A stretch of 11,768 nucleotides of DNA from Actinomycetota bacterium (GTDB lineage Bacteria > Actinomycetota > Acidimicrobiia > Acidimicrobiales > GCA-2861595): NCBI GenBank assembly GCA_016781225.1, contig JADDQT010000038.1, forward strand, positions 1 to 11,768. Reading direction: 5' to 3'. A program made the position numbers and the translations under genes. Of this stretch, positions 1-6,967 are shown in pieces. Under the pieces are notes generated by a model. It searched no databases and had not been told where the DNA came from. It saw nothing but the letters and a program-made list of their open reading frames with translations. Position 1 is the stretch's first letter. The number at the start of each line of letters is the position of its first letter.

Positions 1-64
1 GCCACAGCAGCCAGGTCCCGGCCAGCCAACCGAGGGCCGGCACCACCCTCACGGCCCCGGCCAT
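1..64 (-). CDS. Start of an unidentified hydrophobic protein (partial, cut by left edge)
   Basis: Only the first 21 codons are visible. The peptide begins MAGAVRVVPALGW and continues with Leu/Trp-rich residues, so it resembles an N-terminal membrane segment or signal sequence. I chose the ATG at 64, two bases after the ndh stop codon. A GTG at 70 overlapping that stop as GTGA is an equally possible start and would add two residues. The tight spacing suggests cotranscription with ndh and probably translational coupling. No family can be assigned from this fragment. Confidence 0.45.
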   Translation of the reverse strand, partial: MAGAVRVVPALGWLAGTWLLW

Positions 65-66
65 GG

Positions 67-1404
67 TCACTCGAGCGCTGCCGGCGGTTGTCGCCCGGTC
101 CTCTCGAGCGCCGAGCGGGCGAGAACCTGCTGGGCGGTGGTGACGCGCTCGGCCCGCCCGCGGCCCACGAAGCTGTGCGTCCAGTGCAGGACGGTCGTGA
201 GCCGGTTCTTGAACCCCACGAGGTAGAGCAGGTGGACGACCAGCCACATCACCCACGCCGGGAACCCCGCCAGTCGCACACGGCCGACGCTGGCGACGGC
301 GTGGAAGCGGGAGACAGTCGCCATCGAGCCCTTGTCCTTGTAACGGAACGGAACGCCGGTCTCCTCGCCTTGCAGCCGGCGGACGATCTGGCCTGCGGCG
401 TGCTCCCCGCTCTGGATGGCGACCTGGGCCACGCCGGGAAGGTCGTCGAGGGCCATGAGGTCGCCGACGACGAAAACGTCGGGGTGGCCCGGGAGCGTGC
501 AGTCCGGGGCGACGTGGACCCGTCCGAGCCTGTCCACGTTGGCTCCGGACGACGCCGCCAGCTGGGCGCCGAGGCGACTGGCGCTCACGCCCGCGGCCCA
601 CATCTTGCACATCGACTCGATCCTCTGGTGCCGACCCGTGGCGTCGACCACGTCGATCCCGGTGGCGTCGACGTCGACGACCTTCAAGCCGAGCTGCACC
701 TCGACGCCGATGTCGGCCAGCTGGCGGGTGGCCTTGGAGGACAGACGCTCGCCGAACGAAGTGAGGACCGAAGGTGCGGCGTCGAGGAGCACCACCCTGC
801 TGGCCGAGGGGTCGATGTTCCTGAAGTTCCCCGTCAGCGTGCGGTGGGCGAGCTCGGCGATCTGTCCTGCCATCTCCACGCCGGTGGGGCCGGCACCGAC
901 GACCACGAACGTCAGCCACCGCCGCACGGCGGAGGGGTCGGTCTCTAGCTCGGCCAGCTCGAAGGCCTCGAAGATCCGCCCTCGCATCTCCAGGGCGTCG
1001 TCGATGGTCTTCATGCCCGGGGCGTGCTCGGCGAAGCGGTCGTTGCCGAAGTACGAGACGGTGGCGCCGGCGGCGACGATGAGGCTGTCGTAGGGGGTGG
1101 TCGTGGTGGCGTTGGGCGTGGCCGAGGTGACCGTCCTGGCCTCGAGGTCGATGGCGGTGACCTCTCCGAGGAGCACCTGGGCGTTGCGCTGGCCTCGCAG
1201 GATGTGACGGGTTGCTGGGGCGATCTCACCAGCGGCCAGGATGCCGGTGGCCACCTGGTACAGGAGCGGCTGGAAGAGGTGATGCGTGGTCTTCGCCACC
1301 AGCGTGATGTCGACGGGCGCCCGGCGCAGCGCCTGAGTGGCGAACAGGCCGCCGAAGCCCGAGCCGATGACAACCACCCGATGCTTCGCCCCTGACTCCT
1401 GCAC
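67..1404 (-). CDS. ndh: Type II NADH:quinone oxidoreductase (NDH-2)
   Basis: Single-subunit flavoenzyme that oxidises NADH and reduces membrane quinone without pumping protons. Numbering is from the GTG at 1404 (445 residues). An N-terminal FAD-binding GSGFGG motif lies at 14-19, a second Rossmann motif VGAGPTGVE for NADH at about 169-177, a late FAD-contact motif FVVGDLM at about 311-317, and the NDH-2 quinone-site motif AQxAxQ (AQVAIQ) at about 326-331. The C-terminal part, with a hydrophobic stretch (about 385-398, VMWLVVHLLYLVGF) followed by Lys/Arg/Trp-rich sequence, fits the membrane-anchoring tail of actinobacterial NDH-2. The frame is open up to a TTG at 1470, but that start lacks a ribosome site. 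The GTG at 1404 follows AGGAGG (spacing is short, 3-4 nt) and places the FAD motif at the usual distance from the N-terminus. The gene lies downstream of a small acidic-protein gene and immediately before a hydrophobic protein. Identification is confident; the start is less so. Confidence 0.93.
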   Translation of the reverse strand: MQESGAKHRVVVIGSGFGGLFATQALRRAPVDITLVAKTTHHLFQPLLYQVATGILAAGEIAPATRHILRGQRNAQVLLGEVTAIDLEARTVTSATPNATTTTPYDSLIVAAGATVSYFGNDRFAEHAPGMKTIDDALEMRGRIFEAFELAELETDPSAVRRWLTFVVVGAGPTGVEMAGQIAELAHRTLTGNFRNIDPSASRVVLLDAAPSVLTSFGERLSSKATRQLADIGVEVQLGLKVVDVDATGIDVVDATGRHQRIESMCKMWAAGVSASRLGAQLAASSGANVDRLGRVHVAPDCTLPGHPDVFVVGDLMALDDLPGVAQVAIQSGEHAAGQIVRRLQGEETGVPFRYKDKGSMATVSRFHAVASVGRVRLAGFPAWVMWLVVHLLYLVGFKNRLTTVLHWTHSFVGRGRAERVTTAQQVLARSALERTGRQPPAALE

Positions 1405-1445
1405 GCTCCTCCTCGTTCGACGCTGGGCCGTGCGGTCGGGTGAAG

Positions 1446-1673
1446 CTACCCCCTCGAGGGAACCGCGCAAGACTCAGTGAGAGAACCGGGACGACGTTGC
1501 CCTTGCCGGTTCAGGCCACTGGTCGCTCGATCAGGACGACTCGGGCCCCTCTTCGGCCTCGTCTGCGGTGTCGCGGCCCTCGACGCTCGGCGCCACCGGG
1601 TCCGACTCGCTCGCTCGGCCTCCCCCTCCTGGGTCCCCGACTTTCCTGGCAGGTCCTCGTCGGTGTCGGACAT
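1446..1673 (-). CDS. Small acidic protein gene, probably frameshifted
   Basis: The ATG at 1673 is preceded by AAGGAGG with a 7-nt spacer, the best ribosome-binding site in the window, so translation very probably starts here. As written, the frame gives 75 residues: an acidic, G/C3-rich N-terminal part (MSDTDEDLPGKSG...) followed by an Arg-rich tail of mixed third-position composition. After the three CGAG units at 1606-1617, the other frame (-1) reads ASESDPVAPSVEGRDTADEA and onward to a TGA at 1531. That frame is again acidic, with nearly all codons ending in G or C. Four CGAG units instead of three would join both halves into one 48-residue acidic protein. I therefore think the intact gene is 1531-1673 with a one-unit contraction, caused by mutation or an assembly error. 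No family is recognised and the function is unknown. It lies 146 nt after the glycosyltransferase gene and before ndh, on the same strand. Confidence 0.5.
   Translation of the reverse strand: MSDTDEDLPGKSGTQEGEAERASRTRWRRASRAATPQTRPKRGPSRPDRATSGLNRQGQRRPGSLTESCAVPSRG
1606..1617 (-). repeat. (CGAG)3 tetranucleotide repeat at the suspected frameshift
   Basis: Three perfect copies of CGAG on the minus strand (CTCG on plus). The high-GC3 acidic reading frame changes exactly here. Gain or loss of one 4-bp unit changes the frame, so the tract is a natural slippage site. Confidence 0.6.
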
Positions 1674-1680
1674 CTCCGAG

Positions 1681-1687
1681 CCTCCTT
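1681..1687 (-). promoter_or_regulatory. Strong Shine-Dalgarno site for the small acidic gene
   Basis: AAGGAGG lies 7 nt upstream of the ATG at 1673, within GAAAAGGAGG on the minus strand. It is the main reason for treating the small ORF downstream as a real gene. Confidence 0.7.
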
Positions 1688-1819
1688 TTCAGGGCGAATC
1701 TCCTGAGCTCTACTCGAGCTGGGCGATCACCCTACTTCGTCGCCTTGCCGCTCCCTGTCGACTGCACTCGAATCGGCGACCCCCTGTCACCAGCTCGATC
1801 TCGACGCCCTGCCGCCGGC

Positions 1820-3709
1820 TCATCGTCCTGCTATCAGCTGGAGCAGGGGTCCGGCCGTCCGCTCGGGAGCCACACGTGTCGGTAGGAGCAGCTCCACCTC
1901 GTCGCCCAGGCGACGAATGTCGAACCCAGCCGTCTCCAGCTCCTCCTCGGGTTGGCCCGACGGGCCCGGAGGCAGGAGCCAGAGCAAGACATCCGGTTCG
2001 TCGGCGCCGGGCGTACGAGTGGCCAACCGACGCTCGCCCACCGGCCCCTCGACGGCGACGTCTCCTTTGCTGACCGCCAGCTGCAGACGCAGCGGCCCCT
2101 GCTCTCCCGACGCCAGAAGAGGGAAGGTCTCCAGCCGGTCACCGCGACCGACGGCCAGTAGCGATCCCTGCTCGACCGCCTGCTTCTGAATGTCGACCGC
2201 CACCGAGACAACCTCTCCCCGCTGACGCTCCAGTGGCTGCAGTACGCCGGGAACTCCCTCGCTCAGCAGGTACGGCGTGCGCTGGGGGAAGAGGTCGAGG
2301 ACCCGCAAGTTGGCCTCGTCACCGCGATCGAGGGCCCATAACACGTCCTGGCCCAACGACGGGTTGCGGAGCTTGGTGAAAGGCAGCATGAGGTAGGGCT
2401 GGTACTGCGGCAGGAAGACGATTGTGTTGTTGAGGGGAGCCGCTTCCACGGGCTCATGGAGAGCTTCTGTTACCGCTGTCCTGTCCCGCTGGTCTCTGAG
2501 AGCCCCTTGCAGGACAAACCCGCTGACGGCCGTCATGCCGACCAGCGCCAGCGAGGCCAGCCGGCGGTCGAAGCGCCAGAGACGGGAGAAGCCGCCGGCC
2601 CCGAGGATCGCCAGCGGCACCACCACTGGCAGGTAGTAGAAGGGCCCGATGCGCCATGGTCCTTCCCACTGCGCCAGCAGGTAGCTCCCCCAGAAGAGGA
2701 GGTATCCCAGCGGGATGGTGAGGGCGACCAGGCCCATCCATCTCTCCAGCCCCGTCGTCTGCCGCCGCACAGCGACAACGGCCAGACCGATCAGGACCAG
2801 CCCCCCGAAGCACCAGAAGCTGAGCAGCACGGATTGAGCGGCCAACCCGTGCCAGGCCTCGCTCACGCCGTAGTCGAGCTTGGGGTCCGAGGGGAATATC
2901 CGCCTACCTCCGAAACCCAGCGTGTCGCTCTTGTCCAGGAGGAACGGCGAGCGAAGCAGGCTGCCGGTGGCCGTCTTGAAGAAGGCCAGCATGGCCACGA
3001 GCGGGGGGATAAGCCCCACCGTCACCCAGGCGGCGTCGGAGAGCATTCTGCCGATGGAGCGGCGCCTCGACACCACCAACCACAGTCCGAAGGGCAAGGC
3101 GAAGAGGACGGCGTCGAAGGGCCGGGCGAACAAAGCCAGTCCCAGGAGGACGCCGCTGGAGGCCAGCAACCACCGGGAGCCCCGGCGTGCTCCTCGCAGG
3201 AAGGTCACGGCGAAGCTCTCGAGAAGCAGGACGTTGGGCAGATACGAGAGGAAGGTGGCGGACTGGACGAGGAAGAACGGCGACAGCACCAGGAACAGGG
3301 AGGCCATGACAGCCGGCCATCGCCGCCCGAGCACCTCCCGGGCAAGCAGGTAGGTCATCACCACTACGGCCGCTGCCACCAGAGCCTGGGCGGTGTGGTT
3401 GCTCCCGGTGACCATGCGGCCGGCGGCGATCACCGCCGGCCATACCGGCGAGTACTTCGGTACGTAGTGATCCCCCACATGAGCACTGAGCCAGGGAAGG
3501 AAGGCGTCGGCTTCCGCAGGCGGTGCGGGGGGAAACAGGCGACCCTGTCGCAGAGTGTCGGCCTGGAGCAGGTACACGGTCTCGTCTTGGTTGACGCTGA
3601 GATAGGGGAAGAGCGTCACCGAGGCCCCCACAGCCCAGCATCCGGCCAAGGCGGCGAGCGCCGCTACAGCCGAGTTGGGACTACGTAGCGCTGTCCTGAG
3701 GGTCTGCAC
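1820..3709 (-). CDS. GT-C membrane glycosyltransferase, family 39-like
   Basis: A 629-residue polytopic membrane protein resembling the ArnT/PMT (GT39) group, which transfers a sugar from a polyprenyl-phosphate donor on the outer face of the membrane. A first transmembrane helix (about 13-35) is followed by VNQDETVY, whose acidic pair (D42, E43) matches the catalytic first-loop acidic motif of GT-C enzymes. GDHYVPKYSPVWP (about 79-91) resembles the conserved loop-1 segment of the family. Further hydrophobic helices are seen at about 107-127, 131-150, 180-213, 227-245, 292-314, 325-345, 359-376 and 385-404. Residues 405-629 form a soluble C-terminal domain rich in short beta-like and acidic stretches, which I do not recognise. 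The start is GTG and no good ribosome site is visible, so it could be off by some codons. The acceptor (protein, lipid or cell-wall glycan) cannot be told from sequence. It is the first minus-strand gene after the divergent control region and may lead the small acidic gene and ndh. Confidence 0.78.
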   Translation of the reverse strand: MQTLRTALRSPNSAVAALAALAGCWAVGASVTLFPYLSVNQDETVYLLQADTLRQGRLFPPAPPAEADAFLPWLSAHVGDHYVPKYSPVWPAVIAAGRMVTGSNHTAQALVAAAVVVMTYLLAREVLGRRWPAVMASLFLVLSPFFLVQSATFLSYLPNVLLLESFAVTFLRGARRGSRWLLASSGVLLGLALFARPFDAVLFALPFGLWLVVSRRRSIGRMLSDAAWVTVGLIPPLVAMLAFFKTATGSLLRSPFLLDKSDTLGFGGRRIFPSDPKLDYGVSEAWHGLAAQSVLLSFWCFGGLVLIGLAVVAVRRQTTGLERWMGLVALTIPLGYLLFWGSYLLAQWEGPWRIGPFYYLPVVVPLAILGAGGFSRLWRFDRRLASLALVGMTAVSGFVLQGALRDQRDRTAVTEALHEPVEAAPLNNTIVFLPQYQPYLMLPFTKLRNPSLGQDVLWALDRGDEANLRVLDLFPQRTPYLLSEGVPGVLQPLERQRGEVVSVAVDIQKQAVEQGSLLAVGRGDRLETFPLLASGEQGPLRLQLAVSKGDVAVEGPVGERRLATRTPGADEPDVLLWLLPPGPSGQPEEELETAGFDIRRLGDEVELLLPTRVAPERTAGPLLQLIAGR

Positions 3710-3727
3710 CGTTGCAGTGTTCCCGGC

Positions 3728-3744
3728 GGTTCGCCTCGCGAACC
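3728..3744. repeat. Perfect inverted repeat GGTTCGC-CTC-GCGAACC, operator-like
   Basis: Two 7-bp arms with a 3-bp spacer, centred about 27 bp upstream of the glycosyltransferase GTG at 3709. The size suits a dimeric repressor site or a short hairpin in the 5' leader of the minus-strand transcript. No T-run follows it in either direction, so it is not an intrinsic terminator. Confidence 0.5.
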
Positions 3745-3832
3745 CAGATCACATCAACAAAAAAAACCGCCCTGACCCGTAACCTTCTCGGCCATCTCTA
3801 CGATTACATCCAGGTCAGCGATCAGCACGGAC

Positions 3833-3865
3833 GGGGAGCACAGTCCCCCGACGGTCGTCAGGGGG
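3833..3865 (+). promoter_or_regulatory. Leader with two mutually exclusive hairpins
   Basis: GGGGA (3833-3837) can pair with TCCCC (3844-3848) around a 6-nt loop. The same C-run (3845-3849), plus GAC (3850-3852), can instead pair with GTC (3857-3859) and GGGGG (3861-3865), with one bulged A and a GGTC loop. The second hairpin ends 10 nt before the AAGGAGG of the exported-protein gene. Competing stems of this kind are typical of leader-based control, but I do not recognise a known riboswitch class. Confidence 0.4.
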
Positions 3866-3875
3866 CAACACGATG

Positions 3876-3882
3876 AAGGAGG
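3876..3882 (+). promoter_or_regulatory. Shine-Dalgarno site that sets the start of the exported repeat protein
   Basis: AAGGAGG, then a 5-nt spacer, then ATG at 3888. An in-frame ATG at 3873 lies just before this site and has no ribosome site of its own, so the ATG at 3888 is the start. Confidence 0.75.
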
Positions 3883-3887
3883 AACGG

Positions 3888-4481
3888 ATGCCACAGCAGG
3901 AGGGGTCGTCGCGGATGAAGGCGGTCGTTGGAGGATTGTTGGCAGTAGGCGTCGTCCTGACAGGCGGGCTCGCCATGGCCGCCAAGGCGCCGAACGGCGG
4001 CGGCTACGGCTACGGGTACGGCCGCGCCTATGGTCATCGCCTCCATTGCCCGTCGTACAATGGGATTTACCACTCCAGGGGACGAGCGATGTGCCATACG
4101 GCGCCCCGTCGAGGCGGGGTCAACGGTGCGGAGGTTCCCCCGCCCGATCGCAGCCAGGAGGACGGCGATGGGCGTGACGGAGCGCAGCAACCGAACGTCA
4201 GCTCGCAGAGCAACAGCGCCTCTCAAGGCAACAACGCCAGAGCCAACAACGCCAGCAACAACGCCGGAGCCAACAACTCCAGAGCCAACAACGCCGGAGC
4301 CAACAACGCCGGAGCCAACAACGCCAGCAACAACGGTGCTCCTCCCGCAGCCCAGGCCAACCAGCCCCGATCCGAGGTACGCGCCGAGCAGCGCCCACCG
4401 GCCGACGAGGTGCACGGTCGGCGCAACCAGAATCCCGGCGGCGGCCATGGCCAGGGGCCTGATCGGCGGCGGCGTCCGTGA
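3888..4481 (+). CDS. Exported Asn/Ala/Gly-repeat protein of unknown function
   Basis: 197 residues from the ATG at 3888. A secretion signal is clear: short charged start, hydrophobic core MKAVVGGLLAVGVVLTGGLA (10-29) and a likely signal-peptidase site near AMA-AK (29-33). The mature part opens with a Gly/Tyr-rich stretch (GGGYGYGYGRAYG, 37-49) and a short segment with two cysteines (54 and 69) that may form a disulfide. It continues with an acidic/Pro linker, a low-complexity block with eight Asn-Asn pairs (115-149), and a charged Pro/Arg/Gly tail. Codons in this frame end mostly in G or C, also through the repeat, which supports this frame over the +1 frame (TTPEP repeats). No catalytic domain is visible; a surface or matrix role is a guess. 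The gene stands alone, divergent from the glycosyltransferase and convergent with crtB, and ends before a hairpin terminator. Confidence 0.72.
   Translation: MPQQEGSSRMKAVVGGLLAVGVVLTGGLAMAAKAPNGGGYGYGYGRAYGHRLHCPSYNGIYHSRGRAMCHTAPRRGGVNGAEVPPPDRSQEDGDGRDGAQQPNVSSQSNSASQGNNARANNASNNAGANNSRANNAGANNAGANNASNNGAPPAAQANQPRSEVRAEQRPPADEVHGRRNQNPGGGHGQGPDRRRRP
4230..4334 (+). repeat. Tandem 15/12-bp repeat encoding Asn-Asn units
   Basis: Eight AACAAC pairs separated by 9-bp or 6-bp spacers such as GCCGGAGCC or GCCAGC, giving mixed 15-bp and 12-bp units. All units are multiples of 3, so copy-number change keeps the frame. The block encodes NN-AGA / NN-AS peptides. Near-identical neighbouring units suggest recent expansion. 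Confidence 0.85.
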
Positions 4482-4543
4482 CGTTTGCATCATTCTCCGC
4501 ACTGAGCTGCGGGCTCTAGGCAACCAGAACCGAGCGTCCGAGA

Positions 4544-4571
4544 CCTCCGGTCAAAGGCTGACCGGGGGTTT
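4544..4571 (+). terminator. Probable hairpin terminator after the exported repeat protein
   Basis: CCTCCGGTC (4544-4552), loop AAAGGCT, then GACCGGGGG (4560-4568): a 9-bp stem with one G-U pair, followed by TTT. It lies 62 nt past the plus-strand stop codon and between convergent genes. The T-run is short, as is common in actinobacteria. On the minus strand no T-run follows the stem, so its use for crtB is doubtful. Confidence 0.55.
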
Positions 4572-4599
4572 CGGCGCGCCGATGATCTTCGGACATCGA

Positions 4600-5475
4600 T
4601 CACCGGGGCGGGATGAGTCGAGGCGATGCCAACCGGGCGGCAACGGCCAGCTTCTGCCAGATGGGCACCCGAACCCGAGCCGAGAACACGTCGTAGGCCG
4701 CGGCCTCGATACGGGTGAGGATGCCGGAGTACAGCACTCTGGCCCCCACGATGCAGCGGGCCGAGACGGGCGGGAGCATGGGCACGCCCAGGTCGGCCGA
4801 CGCGTAGTAGGCCCTGGTGCGCTCGATCTCGAAGCGCATGAGCTCCACCCACTCGGGCGTGACCCGGCGCTCCATTAGGGCCCGCTCGGCCCCGAACTTC
4901 CTCATGTCCTCCTGGGGCACGTAAACCCGCCCTCGGTCCAGGTCTTCGCCCACGTCTCGGAGGAAGTTGGTGAGCTGGAAGGCGATGCCCAGGTCGCGGG
5001 CGTGGCCAAACGCCTCCGGTTGGCTGGGTTCGAGGATCGGCACCATCATCTCGCCGATGACGGCGGCCGAGCCGTCCATGTAGTCGAGCAGGTCGTCGAA
5101 GCTCTCGTACGAGGTCACCGACAAGTCCATGGTCATCGACCGCAAGAACCGGCGCACGCAGTCGGGATCTATGTCGAACGCCCGTACGGTGTGAATCACG
5201 GCCTTGAGCACGGGATGGGCGGAGTCGCCGCCTTGGTAGTCGGCGAAGAAGCGTTCTCCGAACGCTGTCAGGGCACGCTCCCGCTCGGCCGCTGGCGAGG
5301 CCCCGAGGTCGTCGACGATGTCGTCGGCATAGCGGCACAGCCCGTAAAGGGCGTGCACGTGGTGGCGCTTCACCCGTGGCAGCAGGTGGGTGGACCAGTA
5401 GTAGGTGGTGCCGTAGCGCTTGTTGAGCAGACGGCAGTGCTCGTAGGAGTCCTCGAGCGTGACGGGCTCGGTCAT
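4600..5475 (-). CDS. crtB: Phytoene synthase
   Basis: Condenses two geranylgeranyl diphosphates, via prephytoene diphosphate, to phytoene, the first committed step of C40 carotenoid synthesis. Numbering is from the ATG at 5475 (291 residues, usual length). The first Asp-rich motif YADDIVDD spans 49-56 and the second is QLTNFLRDVGEDLDRGRVYVP starting at 167 (D174, E177, D178); both coordinate Mg-diphosphate in squalene/phytoene synthases. YMDGSAAVIGEMM (132-144) also fits the family. The ORF is open upstream to 5559, but that would overlap the crtI end; MTEPVTLEDSY is a natural N-terminus. The start is 13 nt after the crtI stop, so the two form an operon, crtI first. The related squalene-pathway enzymes HpnC/HpnD share the fold, but the adjacent crtI makes phytoene synthase much more likely. 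No clear ribosome site is seen, consistent with coupling to crtI. Confidence 0.94.
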   Translation of the reverse strand: MTEPVTLEDSYEHCRLLNKRYGTTYYWSTHLLPRVKRHHVHALYGLCRYADDIVDDLGASPAAERERALTAFGERFFADYQGGDSAHPVLKAVIHTVRAFDIDPDCVRRFLRSMTMDLSVTSYESFDDLLDYMDGSAAVIGEMMVPILEPSQPEAFGHARDLGIAFQLTNFLRDVGEDLDRGRVYVPQEDMRKFGAERALMERRVTPEWVELMRFEIERTRAYYASADLGVPMLPPVSARCIVGARVLYSGILTRIEAAAYDVFSARVRVPIWQKLAVAARLASPRLIPPR

Positions 5476-5488
5476 GGCCGACGCGGGC

Positions 5489-6967
5489 TCATGTTCCCGG
5501 GCGCCTCCCCTCCACCCGATCAGCGGCAAGGCGTCCGGAGAGGAGCACGGTGGGCACACCGACCCCGGGTACGGTTCCCGAGCCCACGAAGACCAGACCC
5601 GGCACCTTGCTCACCACGTTGTTCGGGCGGAAGGGGCCGGTCTGGAAGAACCGGTGGCTGAGGGCGAACGGGGTACCCCGCTCCATGCCCTGACGCTCCC
5701 AGTCCGAGGGGTCGAAGAACCGCTCGACCTCTACGTCGGAGGGATAGCCGAGCAGTGCCACGCGGCGGGTCAGGTCCTCCTTCAGTCGGTCCCGCTCGTA
5801 GGCCCAGTCCACGATGCCGTCGAGGTTGGGGACCGGTTCGAGCACGTAGAGCGAGGTGCGGCCCTCGGGGGCGAGCGACGGGTCGGTGAACGACGGGCTG
5901 GTGACGAGAATCGAAGGATCGGGCATGAGCATGCCCCGCTCCAGCAGGTCGTCGAAGGCCGTCTCCCACTCGGTACCGAAGTGGATGTTGTGATGCGTCG
6001 CCCCTGCAGGAAGGCGCCCCTTGGCGCCGGCCAGCCAGACCGCGCACGAGGGCGAGTAGTTGCCGCGCCTCGCCGTCCTAGGCGCTTGCAGCTCGGGCAG
6101 GAGGGTCCGGTAGGCCACGGGCAGGTCGGGGTTGAGGACCACGGAGTCGGCCGTCACCACCTCGCCGCTCTCCAGCCGCACCCCGGTGACCGGGCCGGAG
6201 GTGCCCGTGCGCCGCAGCACCCGGTCAACCGAGCAGCCGAACCGGAACGAGGCACCGGCCTTCTCGGCGGCGGTGGCCAGGCCTCTGCTGACGGCGTGCA
6301 TGCCGCCCATCGGGAAGTACACGCCCTCGACGGTGTCCATGTAGGTGATGACGCAGTACGTGGCCAGTGCCTGGTAGGGCGACAGCCCGGCGTACATGGC
6401 CTGGAAGGAGAAGAGCCGCACCAGACGCTGGTCGGAGAAGTACGACTCCACGACCTTGACCAGAGTGCGGAAGCCGCCGAGGCGCACGAGGTCGACCAGG
6501 GGCGCCAGCGGCCAGGCCAGGTCCAGCGGCGAGTCGAAGTTCCGGTCGATGAAGTTGGGCATCACCAGCCGGTACAGCTCCGTCAGCCAGTCGCAGAACC
6601 GTCCGAACGCCGCGGCCTCTCGTGCACCGCACTCCCGGTGGATCTCCTCCCGCATGGGCTCCCGGCCCTGGCGCACCCGCAGCTCGGTTCCGTCGGCGAA
6701 GCAGGCCCGGTACATCGGATCCACCGGGACGAGGGAGACGTGATCGGCGAGGTCCGCTCCGGCGGCGGCGAACACGCCGGCCAGGACGCCGGTCATGGTG
6801 AGCACCGTGGGTCCGGTGTCGAAGCGGTAACCAGCGAGCTCGAGGAGGCCCGCCCTGCCACCGGGCACCGCCTCCCGCTCCAGCACGACGACCTCGTGAC
6901 CCCGGCCGGCGAGATGGCAGGCGGCGGACAGGCCACCCAGGCCGGCTCCGACGACGACGACGCGCAC
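5489..6967 (-). CDS. crtI: Phytoene desaturase (CrtI-type)
   Basis: FAD-dependent enzyme that introduces double bonds into phytoene, usually up to lycopene in bacterial CrtI. Numbering is from the GTG at 6967 (492 residues, standard length). The protein starts MRVVVVGAGLGG, the dinucleotide-binding GxGxxG at 7-12, with Glu30 ending strand 2 (VVVLERE) followed by PGGRAG (35-40), the family signature. The C-terminal FAD motif FVGSGTVPGVGVPTVLLSGR (460-479) matches the bacterial carotenoid desaturase signature. The frame remains open 78 codons further upstream, but that stretch is Arg/Pro-rich and overlaps the divergent peptidase gene, so I reject it. Only 50 bp separate this start from that gene. 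No strong ribosome site precedes the GTG (AGGAG is 15 nt away). The number of desaturation steps cannot be read from sequence, and related desaturases and ketolases share the fold. Confidence 0.94.
   Translation of the reverse strand: MRVVVVGAGLGGLSAACHLAGRGHEVVVLEREAVPGGRAGLLELAGYRFDTGPTVLTMTGVLAGVFAAAGADLADHVSLVPVDPMYRACFADGTELRVRQGREPMREEIHRECGAREAAAFGRFCDWLTELYRLVMPNFIDRNFDSPLDLAWPLAPLVDLVRLGGFRTLVKVVESYFSDQRLVRLFSFQAMYAGLSPYQALATYCVITYMDTVEGVYFPMGGMHAVSRGLATAAEKAGASFRFGCSVDRVLRRTGTSGPVTGVRLESGEVVTADSVVLNPDLPVAYRTLLPELQAPRTARRGNYSPSCAVWLAGAKGRLPAGATHHNIHFGTEWETAFDDLLERGMLMPDPSILVTSPSFTDPSLAPEGRTSLYVLEPVPNLDGIVDWAYERDRLKEDLTRRVALLGYPSDVEVERFFDPSDWERQGMERGTPFALSHRFFQTGPFRPNNVVSKVPGLVFVGSGTVPGVGVPTVLLSGRLAADRVEGRRPGT

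Larger units (their letters stand above)
3710..3887. promoter_or_regulatory. Divergent control region between the glycosyltransferase and the exported repeat protein
   Basis: This 178-bp non-coding region must carry promoters for both directions. Seen directly: a perfect inverted repeat at 3728-3744; an A8 run at 3759-3766, conspicuous in such GC-rich DNA; a spaced inverted repeat CTGACC (3772-3777) / GGTCAG (3813-3818); and a leader with competing hairpins at 3833-3865. TACGAT at 3799-3804 resembles an actinobacterial -10 element for the plus-strand gene, but no well-spaced -35 is seen. The promoter call is weak; the non-coding status is firm. Confidence 0.45.

Noticed and set aside
1405..1470. 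22-codon extension of ndh from a TTG at 1470
   Set aside because: No ribosome site at the TTG and an Arg/Thr-rich sequence ahead of the FAD motif; the GTG at 1404 has an AGGAGG just upstream.
1741..1800. GATTCGAGTGC on the minus strand resembling a tRNA T-loop
   Set aside because: No flanking 5-bp T-stem, acceptor stem or anticodon arm can be formed.
2456..3688. 410-codon plus-strand open frame
   Set aside because: Antisense to the GT-C glycosyltransferase; low-complexity Gln/Glu/Gly/His composition and no motif.
3759..3787. A8 run as the T-tract of a minus-strand terminator (stem CTGACC/GGTCAG)
   Set aside because: The stem is only 6 bp with a 35-nt loop, and no minus-strand gene lies upstream to terminate; kept only as part of the control region.
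4030..4878. Plus-strand frame with TTPEP repeats
   Set aside because: Tempting as a secreted linker, but it has no signal peptide of its own, poor third-position G/C through the repeat, and runs antisense into crtB.
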